This document shows positions 20,998 through 30,024 of a stretch of DNA of 64,000 nt, piece after piece. The DNA is taken from positions 2,604,001-2,668,000 of the forward strand of contig NC_017668.1 of the NCBI RefSeq assembly GCF_000284515.1, read 5' to 3'. The DNA comes from Halobacillus halophilus DSM 2266 (lineage in GTDB: Bacteria; Bacillota; Bacilli; Bacillales; Halobacillaceae). A program made the translations under genes and the position numbers. The notes below the pieces were generated by a model. The model saw only the letters and a list, made by a program, of their open reading frames with translations. It ran no database searches and was not told the origin of the DNA. Numbering within the stretch: position 1 is the first letter of the stretch; every line of letters begins with the position of its first letter.

Positions 20998-21840
20998 CTA
21001 TTCCATCATTTTTTCAAGAGAATAAGCTACCTTCAGCCAATTCAAATGATAATCGTCACGTTGCTCCCATTCTTGCAGTGGGGAGATTAACGGAGAATTG
21101 GGTTCCTGTTTCTCCAGGGTACTAAGCAGCTTCTGACGATCTGCATCGGAAAGCTGATCAATTGAAAAATTCTCCAAGTGATCGATCATAAACTCAAAAG
21201 TTTTGGCTTCTTCTCCTTTAAAGGAGCCTTCCCCCTTCAATACAGACCAGGGTTTTACGTAGGTTTCGATATTACGTGCAGATAACTCCGCAGCTATTTG
21301 AGAAGCTTCAGTCTCTGTCTGCGCGCTTCCTGCAAATAAATAAAACTGATGATCCCTTTCCCAAACCATAGAAGAAACAGAAAGAGCAGTCAATTTACTT
21401 TTCCACTGGACAGCTTTCTCTTCTGTTGTAAACACTCCTGCCTGAACCAAGTAGGCTTCAACAGCGTTGGGATTTACAGCAGCAACCTGCTCTGTAACGG
21501 CTTCTTCAGAAGGAACTGAGGCAGGCACCATTTCTTTACCCGCTGTAGTTTCGTCTGTCAGGCTAACAAACATGCGCAGGAGTAGAAAACCAAGTCCTAA
21601 GCTTAATAAGAGTGCTGATGAAGCAGCAATGACCAGATACTTTACTGAATTTTTCTCATACCTCTTCTTCTTAGTGGGTGATTGGTGTGGTTTTCGAATT
21701 TCTAATACCGGTATCTCTTCTATCTGATTTGGTCGTGGGTCTGAAGCCGCAACCTCCTCTTTCGCCTGGATTATTTCATTTTCAGGAACTTTTTCATTTT
21801 CATTGCGGAAAGATATGGTTATTTTTTTATTCGAATCCAT
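20998..21840 (-). CDS. spoIIB: SpoIIB-like SPOR domain membrane protein
   Basis: Single-pass protein of 280 residues. It has a cytosolic N-terminus of about 75 residues and a membrane segment at about 76-98 (AASSALLLSLGLGFLLLRMF). Outside is a SPOR domain (about 128-205, YLVQAGVFTTEEKAVQWKSK) that binds denuded septal glycan. In B. subtilis, SpoIIB helps dissolve septal peptidoglycan at the start of engulfment, and its gene lies between comC and maf exactly as here. Sequence similarity outside the SPOR part is weak, so position carries much of the assignment. Confidence 0.8.
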   Translation of the reverse strand: MDSNKKITISFRNENEKVPENEIIQAKEEVAASDPRPNQIEEIPVLEIRKPHQSPTKKKRYEKNSVKYLVIAASSALLLSLGLGFLLLRMFVSLTDETTAGKEMVPASVPSEEAVTEQVAAVNPNAVEAYLVQAGVFTTEEKAVQWKSKLTALSVSSMVWERDHQFYLFAGSAQTETEASQIAAELSARNIETYVKPWSVLKGEGSFKGEEAKTFEFMIDHLENFSIDQLSDADRQKLLSTLEKQEPNSPLISPLQEWEQRDDYHLNWLKVAYSLEKMME

Positions 21841-21894
21841 CGTTTAATCACTCCTGCAAGGTTTGTCCCAACCCTATCACAGCAACCACAAAAA

Positions 21895-21939
21895 CAACGT
21901 TGAAATTTGTCAGGTTTTTTTCGACAATTTCACTTGTTG
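21895..21939 (-). terminator. Probable terminator after comC
   Basis: An imperfect inverted repeat with arms CAACAAGTGAAATTGTC / GACAAATTTCAACGTTG is followed on the minus strand by TTTTTG. It separates comC from the SPOR gene. Confidence 0.6.
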
Positions 21940-21992
21940 CCTATTCCGTCCAGTAAGCTTCTTAACAAATATACGATTTGAGGTACCCAGGC

Positions 21993-22745
21993 CTAAAAGG
22001 ATGACAGGTATAAAACAACTAAATTTTCTCCATAAAAATACACAATAACTGCCGCAGAAACAATAGAAGGACCAAATGGCACGGGGTCTTTACGACCACT
22101 GCGTTTCAAACTGACCATGAGCAGACTAGTCACCGTACCGATGAATACAGCTATAAAAAACGTCACCAGTACATGATGAGTTCCAAGGAGAATTCCAAGC
22201 ACTCCTAAAAGTTTCATATCTCCAGCACCCATCCCTCCTTTGCTAAGAATAATAATAAAAGCAATCAAAAGAAGGGAAATAAACGCTCCGCTAACTGAGG
22301 AATACCAGGGGTGAAGTGGATATACGAATCTATAGATAATAAATAAAGCTGCAAACCATATAAGGAGACGGTCTGGAATTAGCATGTATCTAAGATCACT
22401 GACAGTTACCATGATACTTAAACTAATGAGTAAACAGGCACCAAAAAAGGTGGGGTTCCATCCATAAACGATGTATGAAAATAAAAACAAAACTCCTGTT
22501 AAGGCTTCTACGAGTGGATAAGAGAGGGATATGTGATTACAGCAATGCCTGCATGCACCTTTGGTGAGAAGATAAGAGAAAAGAGGGATCAGATCGATAG
22601 GCTGCAACTTAGTTTGACAATGAGGACATTGAGAGCGGCCAGTAAGAAAGGGAGTTCTTACTGGCAGTCGAATTCCGACTACATGGTAAAAAGAGCCTAG
22701 AATCAGCCCAGTTGTAAATATATAGAGGGAGAGCAAAGTGTTCAT
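21993..22745 (-). CDS. comC: Prepilin peptidase (A24) ComC
   Basis: Membrane aspartyl protease and methylase that processes competence pseudopilins. About 250 residues with seven or eight membrane helices. The cytosolic zinc-like loop has two CxxC pairs (CPHC, CRHC). The catalytic aspartates lie in SDLRYMLIPDR and GMGAGDMKLLG. The start is the ATG at 22745 behind GGAGAAATT. The genes for its substrates (comG) are not in this window. Confidence 0.95.
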   Translation of the reverse strand: MNTLLSLYIFTTGLILGSFYHVVGIRLPVRTPFLTGRSQCPHCQTKLQPIDLIPLFSYLLTKGACRHCCNHISLSYPLVEALTGVLFLFSYIVYGWNPTFFGACLLISLSIMVTVSDLRYMLIPDRLLIWFAALFIIYRFVYPLHPWYSSVSGAFISLLLIAFIIILSKGGMGAGDMKLLGVLGILLGTHHVLVTFFIAVFIGTVTSLLMVSLKRSGRKDPVPFGPSIVSAAVIVYFYGENLVVLYLSSF

Positions 22746-23039
22746 CAATTTCTCCTTTCGGATCGATAATTTTTTGGGGGAGATGGTAATACTAGAAGGA
22801 TGTTTTTGTTAAGTTAGCTTATCGCCTTTGTTGTAGAGTACTGTGGGGGATCCATAGGAGTGGGTTTATTCTTTTTTAACTGACTATTTCCTCCTTTCTC
22901 ATTAACTACATTCAATTATAAAATAAGAAGCTCAGTCTGTCCTCTCTCATTATACCAATTTTGTTAAAACTTATAGTGAGTTATTACAGACAAGCTCCCG
23001 GTTGTGTAAGACTTAGTTTCGAGATAACTCGGGTCCGTT

Positions 23040-23250
23040 GCCAAAAAAGGATGAGGTCGGCTACAGAAACAACTCGCTTCCTACGGCCCTACAAGACGTA
23101 GGGTCGATCGACGTTGCCACAGGACGTGGCGATTTTAGTCGATCCTCCTTTAACAATAAGCCTCCTCAGTCGTTACCACTCCTTGTGGGGTCTCGCCTAG
23201 CTCCTTCTCCCGCGGGAGTCTCGTCGTTTCCTTCGCCGCCCGAACGATAG
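23040..23250 (-). repeat. Structured intergenic repeat, copy A
   Basis: Read on the minus strand it runs GGAAACGACGAGACTCCCGC, GGGAGAAGGAGC and AGGAAGCGAG to GTTGTTTC, matching copy B in order. The basal stem is GAAACGAC (23230-23223) with GTTGTTTC (23073-23066). Inner hairpins are CTCCCGCGGGAG (23207-23218), CCCTAC/GTAGGG (23087-23103) and a long GATCGAC-GCCAC/GTGGC-GTCGATC stem (23106-23144). A similar unit, with GAGACTCCTGCGGGA in the middle, is familiar to me as an abundant intergenic sequence in Bacillaceae. I could not search for it here. Confidence 0.75.
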
Positions 23251-23410
23251 CTGATGAGCGGACCCTGCTATAGGAGAAAGGAGCCATGCTGCATCTGCCT
23301 CAAATGCTTCTATAACAGGGCCCCTACACGTAAACACACGTGAAAACCAGTGTGGATCTCGTTCATTGAAAGGCGATTACGGAAAGGTTTTCGAGCTCTC
23401 CATAAACGCA

Positions 23411-23540
23411 AAGGGGCGGAAGGGAACGGCGAAGACTCCTGCGGGATGAACATGATCGGTGAGATCCCGCAGGGCTGTTAAGCCTGAGGAAGCTCAGCAC
23501 ATGCCCGCGGAAAGCGAGCCGTTCCCTGGAGCCCCTTTTC
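23411..23540 (+). repeat. Structured intergenic repeat, copy B
   Basis: The outer stem is GGGGC/GCCCC (23413-23417 with 23531-23535). The basal stem is GGGAACGGC/GCCGTTCCC (23422-23430 with 23518-23526). The inner stem is CCTGCGGGAT/ATCCCGCAGG (23438-23447 with 23464-23473). Conserved unpaired pieces GAAGACTCC and GAAAGCGAG match copy A. Confidence 0.8.
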
Positions 23541-23638
23541 CACACAACATCTCGAAACTGAGTTTTCAACTATCCGGCTCGATTGTATAATAAATTCTTA
23601 ATAAAAAAGCACAGCCAGTGTTTAATACTATATTAAAA

Positions 23639-23663
23639 ACGCCCAATAACGATTATTGGACGT
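23639..23663 (-). terminator. Terminator of the diguanylate cyclase gene, containing its stop
   Basis: The arms ACGTCCAATAA / TTATTGGGCGT with a 3-base loop are followed on the minus strand by TTTTAATAT. The stop codon (23653-23655) is within the stem. Confidence 0.8.
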
Positions 23664-25386
23664 TTGTGTTCATTTGACTATAATTTGCTACCTTATTTCT
23701 TCCTTGCTGCTTCGCACCTACATACATCGCTCGATCCGCATGGCGAATTAATTCTAAGGGCTCTTCACAATCATCTGGATAAACCGCGACTCCTATACTG
23801 GCCGTAACGTTAATCTCCTGTACCTTCTCCCACCTTAATATGTGATCGTGAGAATAGAAAGGTTCTGAAGATATGGCATGTTTAATTTCTTCCGCTAAAT
23901 TAATGGATTGACCAGCCGCATATCCGGGAAGAAGAATCACAAATTCTTCTCCGCCATAACGAGCAAGAACTCCTCGATTACTTAAAACCATTCGAAGCCT
24001 TTCAGAAAGCAGACAAAGAATTTCATTCCCACTTTCATGCCCATAGGTATCATTAACTTGCTTAAAATGATCAATGTCTAAAAGAATAAGAGCAATTGGC
24101 TTCTTTATATCATCAGTTTCCCATTGCAAAAATAAATCCTGCAAATAATTTTCAAAGTAACGATAATTGTAAAGGCCTGTAAGAGGGCATCGTTCACTTT
24201 CTTCTTTGCGCTGCTCATAGTGCCTCGCATTATCGATAGCAACCCCCAGGTAATTGCTAAGAATCCTAAGAATCATAAACTGAAATTGTACAAATGCCCG
24301 CTTCTTTTTAGAGTAAATAGTTATAATGCCTACAATCTCGTTATTTCTTTCTACAGGTACAGAAAGGACACTTTCCGCATTCTCAGGAGTAGATGAATTC
24401 GTCATATGCTTCCACTCAGCTCTCTTTTTATAATGGAAGCTACCGGATTTTTTCCATGTTGCCCTGCTAACGCCTTCCCCCCTGTTCATCTGCACCTCTG
24501 AAAAATTCATTACCCCGGAACGATCAAAGAAGCGGATTAGCTTTAATTGATTTTCAGATAATACATCATAAACATAAATATAATCAAGAGGCAGCAATTC
24601 GCTGAGGCGGTCTACAAATAAGTCAAGAACATCTTTAACCCCAAGTTTCCCCGTAAGTTCATGTCCAATCTTACTAGTTCTCTTTAAGTAGGAATTAATC
24701 TCATTGCTATTATGAAAGAGCATTAGCATTCCGGAAATAAAGATAAAAGGAATTCCAACAAAGAACATAGCACTTATCCCAAATTCAAGGAAAACAATAT
24801 AAAGGACAAACCCAACAGGGAGCACAATACCTGCAGTGGCTATGTCCCAGACAAAACCGCTGTCCCACCAAACGATTTTCTGCTTATAGATTATCTTTGT
24901 AATTATTTTCAACGAAAGCTGATTGAGAACAATTTGTGATAACGCATATGTAATGATCGGGATGGCATCCGTTATAGAGGAAACGGCTTCTCCCGCATGC
25001 TCTCCGCCCAAAGCATAATATACTTGAGCTGATAGGACGGATATAGCAAGAAACATCAGGAAATTGATAGGAATTCGATGAGAGGAAGTGCGGTCCACGC
25101 GAACCTTCAAAAGTAAAAAGAGCAAAGATACTTGGGAGATGATAATTTCTACAAATAATCCATATTGTAAAAAAGCCGCAAATGCAATTCCATGAGTAAA
25201 GAATACAGGGTTATCCCCGATTCGCAGAGGAAAGAGGGCTACGATGGAAGCAAGTATGACAAAAGCCCCAATTTCCCATATATTTACTTGGAGGGGTGGA
25301 TCCAGCGAACGATACAGCAAGTAGATGCTCGAAGGCCATAGACAAGCCCAAAGTACCCATATCTTGATTCTTTTGTCCCTTTCCAT
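23653..25386 (-). CDS. Membrane-bound GAF-GGDEF diguanylate cyclase
   Basis: Predicted to make cyclic di-GMP from two GTP at the membrane. The 577 residues have about eight transmembrane helices (residues 10-235), a GAF domain (about 250-400) and a GGDEF domain (about 405-570). The active-site loop is ARYGGEEFVILLP, and CPLTGLYNYRYF marks the domain start. No RxxD product-inhibition site is visible at the usual place before GGEEF. B. subtilis has no cyclase at this locus. It lies between the repeat island and folC with its own terminator, so it is probably monocistronic. The sensed signal is unknown. Confidence 0.9.
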   Translation of the reverse strand: MERDKRIKIWVLWACLWPSSIYLLYRSLDPPLQVNIWEIGAFVILASIVALFPLRIGDNPVFFTHGIAFAAFLQYGLFVEIIISQVSLLFLLLKVRVDRTSSHRIPINFLMFLAISVLSAQVYYALGGEHAGEAVSSITDAIPIITYALSQIVLNQLSLKIITKIIYKQKIVWWDSGFVWDIATAGIVLPVGFVLYIVFLEFGISAMFFVGIPFIFISGMLMLFHNSNEINSYLKRTSKIGHELTGKLGVKDVLDLFVDRLSELLPLDYIYVYDVLSENQLKLIRFFDRSGVMNFSEVQMNRGEGVSRATWKKSGSFHYKKRAEWKHMTNSSTPENAESVLSVPVERNNEIVGIITIYSKKKRAFVQFQFMILRILSNYLGVAIDNARHYEQRKEESERCPLTGLYNYRYFENYLQDLFLQWETDDIKKPIALILLDIDHFKQVNDTYGHESGNEILCLLSERLRMVLSNRGVLARYGGEEFVILLPGYAAGQSINLAEEIKHAISSEPFYSHDHILRWEKVQEINVTASIGVAVYPDDCEEPLELIRHADRAMYVGAKQQGRNKVANYSQMNTNVQ

Positions 25387-25461
25387 CCTTGCACCCCACC
25401 CTTGACAATATTTTCCTATTATAGGAAAAATTAAGTAACTAAAATGGTACCATACCAGGGG

Positions 25462-26748
25462 TTAATATTCAAAATATTTCCTTATTTCTGATATAAAATA
25501 GAGGGATCCCGTGACGAGTAAAACTTCTCCTGTTTTCATCGTGGACATAGCTTGCCTGATTGCCTGAACATAATCAGAGACAGTTATAGTATCAGCTATT
25601 GGGGAGAGCTCAGTTAGCTCACTGCCTGTCATAGCTCTTGGGAACTCAAAGGTAGTCATATAGGCGACATCGACTATCTCTTTTAGAATCTCAAGCATAG
25701 TTTCCACTGGTTTGTCTTCTAAAGCAGAATAAATAAGATGGACACGTTTTCCACTAAAATGCCGTTTCATGGTATCCACAAGAGCCCGTGTCCCTTCTTC
25801 ATTATGAGCGCCATCAATAATGGTTACAGGATTTGTGCAAATGGTTTCAAAACGGGCCGGCCAGTAAGTTCTAAGCAAACCTCTGCTGTATCGAGTACGA
25901 TTTATATCTGCCCCCATTTGTTTTAGTTGCTCCATCGTCTGGAGGGCGAGAGCTGCGTTATCTACCTGATGGCGGCCTTTCATAGGACTAAGCAGATCTC
26001 CGGAATGAAAGGATGAATTTATAAATTCAAAGGATTCCCCTTCAAGTGAGCTTTTTATATGTTCCACTTGAAAATCTTTCCCTAAGATTGACACAGGAGC
26101 CTCCTTAACCGAAGCCTGCTCTTTCAAAACACTTAAGACAGACTCTTCTTTAGCGCCAGTAATCAATGGAGTATTGGCTTTGATTATCCCTGCTTTTTCG
26201 TAGGCAATCTGTTCACGTGTATTCCCTAAAATATTTATGTGGTCAAGTCCGATATTTGTAATTACTGTTAAAAGGGGCTGAATGATATTCGTGGAATCAT
26301 ACCGACCACCTAGACCGGTCTCAAACAATACAAAGTCAAGCTTTTTCTGAGAAAAGTAAAGCATAGCCATGGCCGTAATAATTTCAAATTCTGTTGGTTC
26401 ACCAAGAGATGTGTCTTTCAATTTTTCTGCCAAAGGTTTGATTGCTTCTGTTAAAGCAGCAAGTTCAGCATCAGGAATGGCTTCCCCATTAACACTGATT
26501 CTTTCATTAAACCTTTTAATGTAGGGGGATGTGAATGTTCCTACATCGTAACCTTGCGTTTGGAGTAAATTACTTAAAAAAGTTACTGTCGAGCCTTTTC
26601 CATTTGTGCCCGCGATGTGAATAGCGTTCAGCTTTTTCTCTGGGTGATCCAGTTCTTCCATCATCCACTCCATCCGCTTTAATCCAGGTTTGACTTTAAA
26701 TTTTTCTCTAGAATGTATCCATTGGATGGCTTCCTGGTAGTTTGGCAT
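25462..26748 (-). CDS. folC: Folylpolyglutamate synthase / dihydrofolate synthase
   Basis: Adds glutamates to folates and may form dihydrofolate from dihydropteroate. The ATP-binding loop HIAGTNGKGST and the Mur-ligase motifs TSPYIKRFNERI and IDGAHNEEGTRAL are complete in about 428 residues. The ATG at 26748 has GAGGGAATGAC upstream and gives the conserved MPNYQEAIQWIHSR. The in-frame ATG at 26805 directly abuts the valS stop and lacks a ribosome site. It follows valS as in B. subtilis. Confidence 0.95.
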   Translation of the reverse strand: MPNYQEAIQWIHSREKFKVKPGLKRMEWMMEELDHPEKKLNAIHIAGTNGKGSTVTFLSNLLQTQGYDVGTFTSPYIKRFNERISVNGEAIPDAELAALTEAIKPLAEKLKDTSLGEPTEFEIITAMAMLYFSQKKLDFVLFETGLGGRYDSTNIIQPLLTVITNIGLDHINILGNTREQIAYEKAGIIKANTPLITGAKEESVLSVLKEQASVKEAPVSILGKDFQVEHIKSSLEGESFEFINSSFHSGDLLSPMKGRHQVDNAALALQTMEQLKQMGADINRTRYSRGLLRTYWPARFETICTNPVTIIDGAHNEEGTRALVDTMKRHFSGKRVHLIYSALEDKPVETMLEILKEIVDVAYMTTFEFPRAMTGSELTELSPIADTITVSDYVQAIRQAMSTMKTGEVLLVTGSLYFISEIRKYFEY

Positions 26749-26805
26749 GTCATTCCCTCTTTTCAAAAAGAGGAGAGTACTCCTAAGAATACCCTCCAGC
26801 TTCAT

Positions 26806-29448
26806 TTATGCTTTTAGTTCCTCGATACGCGCTTCAACTTTGGTACGCTTATCTAAATAGTCGTTCTCTTTTTCACGTTCCTCTTCTACAACATGTTCCG
26901 GTGCTTTTTTCACAAATCCTTCATTAGCCAGTTTCTTCTGAACACGGCTGACTTCCTGATCCCACTTTTTCCATTCTTTCTCCAGGCGTTTGATTTCATC
27001 TTCAATATTGATTAAGCCTGCTAAAGGAAGGTATAGCTCCGCGCCTGTAATAACAGATGACATAGCCTTTTCAGGAGCCTGAAGATCAGTTGCAATCGTT
27101 AATTCACTTGGATTACAGAACTTCTCGAGGTAATCACGGTTCTTTTCAAGTTCACTAACCACATTTTCGTCCTTCGCCTGAATCATTAACTGAATTTCTT
27201 TAGACATCGGAGTGTCTACCTCTGCACGGATGTTACGAACCGAGCGGATAATGGAAACGAGACGATCCATTTCTTGAACGGCTTGCTCGTTATGGAATTC
27301 ATCTCGTACTTCAGGCCATGAAGCCTGGGTGATGGATTCCCCCTGATGAGGCAGATGCTGCCAGATTTCTTCGGTAATGAATGGCATAAACGGGTGCAGC
27401 ATACGCATGATCTGATCAAGCGTGTAAGCTAAAATAGACCTTGTGGTATGAATTCTTGCCGTGTCCTCCCCGTATAAAGGAAGCTTAGCCATTTCAATAT
27501 ACCAATCGCAAAAATCATCCCAAATGAAGTTGTACAGCTGTCTTCCGGCTTCACCAAACTCATATTTATCAATATTTTGTGTAACTTGCTGAATGGTTTG
27601 GTTCAAGCGAGTCAGAATCCACTGATCAGCTACAGACTTTTCACCAGATAAATCAATATCCTCGTACTTCAAATCACCCATGTTCATTAAGGCAAATCTG
27701 GAAGCATTCCAAATTTTATTAGCAAAATTCCAAGTTGATTCTACTTTTTCCCAGTGGAAGCGCAAGTCCTGACCAGGTGAAGATCCTGTCGATAGGAAGT
27801 ATCGAAGCGAGTCCGCACCGTACTGGTCGATTACATCCATTGGATCTACACCGTTCCCAAGGGACTTACTCATCTTACGACCATCCGCATCTCGAACCAG
27901 TCCGTGGATAAGAACATCTTCAAATGGACGACGTCCTGTAAATTCAATGGATTGGAAGATCATGCGGCTTACCCAGAAGCCAATAATGTCATAGCCGGTA
28001 ACCAATACATTAGTCGGGAAGTAGCGGTTATAATCTTCACTTTTTTCATCCGGCCACCCCATAGTGGAGAATGGCCAAAGAGCAGAGGAGAACCACGTAT
28101 CAAGAACATCTTCATCCTGTATCCAGTTTTCCGGATCTTTCGGTTCTTCTTTGCCTACATATATCTCACCTGACTCTTTATGGTACCAGGCAGGAATTCG
28201 GTGGCCCCACCAAAGCTGACGGGAAATACACCAGTCACGCGTGTTCTCCATCCAGTGTAAATAAGGTTTTTCAAAGCGGTCAGGCACAAATTGTACTTTG
28301 TCTTCCCCTTTCTGCAAATCTACAGAAGCTTCAGCCAGGGGATTCATATCCACAAACCATTGAGTAGACAGATAAGGTTCTACAACAGCCCCACTGCGCT
28401 CGGAATGACCAACTGAATGAAGGTGTTCTTCAATTTCAAAAAGCACGCCTTCTGCTTGAAGATCTTTAACAATTTGCTTGCGGCAATCAAATCGATCCAT
28501 TCCCTGATATTTTCCTGCATTCTTATTCATACTGCCATCCTCATTCATAATGAGGACACGCTCCAGATTGTGGCGATTTCCAATTTCAAAATCATTCGGA
28601 TCATGAGCAGGAGTGATTTTAACAGCACCTGAACCAAATTCCATATCTACATAATCATCTGCCACAATCTCAATTTCTCTTCCCACGATAGGCAATATAG
28701 CTTTCTTTCCAATTAAGTGCTGGTAGCGTTCGTCTTCGGGATGAACAGCAATAGCCGTGTCTCCAAGCATCGTTTCGGGCCGTGTTGTTGCGATCTCAAT
28801 TCCGCCTTCTTCATCCTTCAGCGGGTAGCGCATATGATAAAAAGCTCCCTGGACATCTTCATACTCTACTTCAATATCAGAAAGAGCGGTACGAGTAGCT
28901 GGATCCCAGTTAATAATATATTCGCCTCGATAAATTAAACCTTTTTCATAAAGCTTAACAAACACTTCTTTAACCGCTTCGGACAACCCGTCATCCAGTG
29001 TAAATCGTTCGCGTGAATAATCGAGACCAAGACCTAGCTTTTCCCATTGAGTTCGGATAAATTGAGCATATTCTTTCTTCCATTCCCATGATTTCTCAAG
29101 GAATTTTTCTCTTCCTAATTCATGGCGGGAAGTTCCGGATTCTCTCAGTTTAGCTTCTACTTTGGCTTGTGTGGCAATACCGGCATGATCCATCCCAGGC
29201 AGCCAGAGGACATCGTATCCCTGCATCCGCTTCACACGACTTAAAATATCCTGAAGAGTCGTATCCCATGCGTGACCTAAATGTAATTTACCTGTAACGT
29301 TCGGAGGGGGAATAACAATGGTATAAGGTTCCTTATTCTTATCTCCTGACGCTTCGAAAAACTTACCGTCCACCCAGTACTGATAGCGATCCTTTTCAAC
29401 GGCTGCCGGATCATACTTAGTGGGCATTGAAAGATCTGTTTGATTCAT
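26806..29448 (-). CDS. valS: Valyl-tRNA synthetase
   Basis: Class I synthetase charging tRNA-Val. The 880 residues have the HIGH-type motif [15 protein letters not shown], the editing domain, KMSKS in [11 protein letters not shown], an anticodon-binding domain and a C-terminal coiled coil rich in Lys and Glu. The ATG at 29448 ([14 protein letters not shown]) follows AAAGGAGG, so the longer upstream reading is rejected. Expression is controlled by the T-box leader just upstream. Confidence 0.97.
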   Translation of the reverse strand: MNQTDLSMPTKYDPAAVEKDRYQYWVDGKFFEASGDKNKEPYTIVIPPPNVTGKLHLGHAWDTTLQDILSRVKRMQGYDVLWLPGMDHAGIATQAKVEAKLRESGTSRHELGREKFLEKSWEWKKEYAQFIRTQWEKLGLGLDYSRERFTLDDGLSEAVKEVFVKLYEKGLIYRGEYIINWDPATRTALSDIEVEYEDVQGAFYHMRYPLKDEEGGIEIATTRPETMLGDTAIAVHPEDERYQHLIGKKAILPIVGREIEIVADDYVDMEFGSGAVKITPAHDPNDFEIGNRHNLERVLIMNEDGSMNKNAGKYQGMDRFDCRKQIVKDLQAEGVLFEIEEHLHSVGHSERSGAVVEPYLSTQWFVDMNPLAEASVDLQKGEDKVQFVPDRFEKPYLHWMENTRDWCISRQLWWGHRIPAWYHKESGEIYVGKEEPKDPENWIQDEDVLDTWFSSALWPFSTMGWPDEKSEDYNRYFPTNVLVTGYDIIGFWVSRMIFQSIEFTGRRPFEDVLIHGLVRDADGRKMSKSLGNGVDPMDVIDQYGADSLRYFLSTGSSPGQDLRFHWEKVESTWNFANKIWNASRFALMNMGDLKYEDIDLSGEKSVADQWILTRLNQTIQQVTQNIDKYEFGEAGRQLYNFIWDDFCDWYIEMAKLPLYGEDTARIHTTRSILAYTLDQIMRMLHPFMPFITEEIWQHLPHQGESITQASWPEVRDEFHNEQAVQEMDRLVSIIRSVRNIRAEVDTPMSKEIQLMIQAKDENVVSELEKNRDYLEKFCNPSELTIATDLQAPEKAMSSVITGAELYLPLAGLINIEDEIKRLEKEWKKWDQEVSRVQKKLANEGFVKKAPEHVVEEEREKENDYLDKRTKVEARIEELKA

Positions 29449-29480
29449 ATGGATCTTCCTCCTTTTATCATCTATTTTAA

Positions 29481-29745
29481 TAAAATAAAAAATCTCCTTC
29501 GTCCTCAAAAGGACGAAAGAGATCTAATTCCGTGGTACCACCTTAATTTACAGACAAGCTGTGCATATCTGTACACTTAAAAAAATAACGGCTTCTAACC
29601 GGCTCCTTCTACTTTTCGTTCAAAGAAGCTGCTCCAAGGGCGACCTTCCACCAACATAGATCCTGGAAAACTCTCACCATCCGTTTTCCTCTCTGAAGGA
29701 TATGTCCATGTACTCTTCCCTGTCATGGCATTTCACGTATAATAC
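29481..29745 (-). ncRNA. T-box leader of valS
   Basis: The T-box core AAGGTGGTACCACG (minus strand, around 29529-29542) lies just upstream of an intrinsic terminator. The terminator arms are GATCTCTTTCGTCC / GGACGAAGGAGATT (about 29491-29523), followed by TTTTTATTTTATT. The region upstream folds into stem-loop I-like sequence with a candidate valine specifier GTC (in GGAAGGTCGCCC). Uncharged tRNA-Val should favour the antiterminator and raise valS-folC transcription. Confidence 0.93.
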
Positions 29746-29756
29746 TTCTATTACAT

Positions 29757-29786
29757 ATTGTATATAGAAATGATTATGTTAGTCAA
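29757..29786 (-). promoter_or_regulatory. Sigma-A-type promoter of the valS T-box transcript
   Basis: -35 TTGACT (29781-29786) and -10 TACAAT (29757-29762), with an 18-base spacer on the minus strand, directly upstream of the T-box leader. Confidence 0.75.
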
Positions 29787-29835
29787 CTATTTGTGAAAAA
29801 AACGTAAATATGCAATGAAAGGAGGTTGATGGTCG

Positions 29836-30024
29836 TTGAGCCGCTTATACCGTTATCGTCTTCCACCATGGTGCCGTACTTGTTTATTTGTTATCGAAAA
29901 AGCTTTATTGCCAATTCTGGTTTTCCAATGTATCCGGACAATCTTTTTTCCTACAACATTTGACGTCTTCTTATTAGGAATTATTGTCGGAGTTTTTCTC
30001 GCTTTTCGCTATAAATGGATTTAA
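29836..30024 (+). CDS. Small membrane protein of unknown function
   Basis: A 62-residue protein on the plus strand. The TTG start is 9 bases after AAAGGAGGT (29818-29826), a strong ribosome site. It is basic at the N-terminus and has two hydrophobic stretches (about 16-34 and 42-57) split by a short loop, so it probably spans the membrane. It is divergent from valS and its stop overlaps the spoVID stop by 4 bases tail to tail. I do not recognise the family. It could be a spore gene given its neighbour, but nothing in the sequence shows that. Confidence 0.7.
   Translation: MSRLYRYRLPPWCRTCLFVIEKALLPILVFQCIRTIFFPTTFDVFLLGIIVGVFLAFRYKWI

Larger units (their letters stand above)
22998..23577. 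repeat. 580-bp structured repeat island with terminal inverted repeats
   Basis: The 904-base gap between comC and the diguanylate cyclase has no convincing gene. Its core is bounded by inverted repeats ACTTAGTTTCGAGAT (23011-23025) and ATCTCGAAACTGAGT (23549-23563). These differ at one base, and CCGG lies farther out on both sides. Inside are two divergent copies of one GC-rich repeat unit (23040-23250 minus, 23411-23540 plus), each able to fold into a long stem. Short open frames here look like translated repeat, not genes. Confidence 0.8.

Noticed and set aside
22749-22960. AAAA-N5-TTCT sequence upstream of comC as a possible ComK box
   Set aside because: Only one imperfect half-site found; ComK needs paired boxes with set spacing.
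23363-23569. Sixty-eight-codon frame inside the repeat island (also one at 23038-23250)
   Set aside because: These are translations of the structured repeat, with no ribosome site and odd composition (Arg, Ser and Pro rich). Such frames are often wrongly annotated as proteins.
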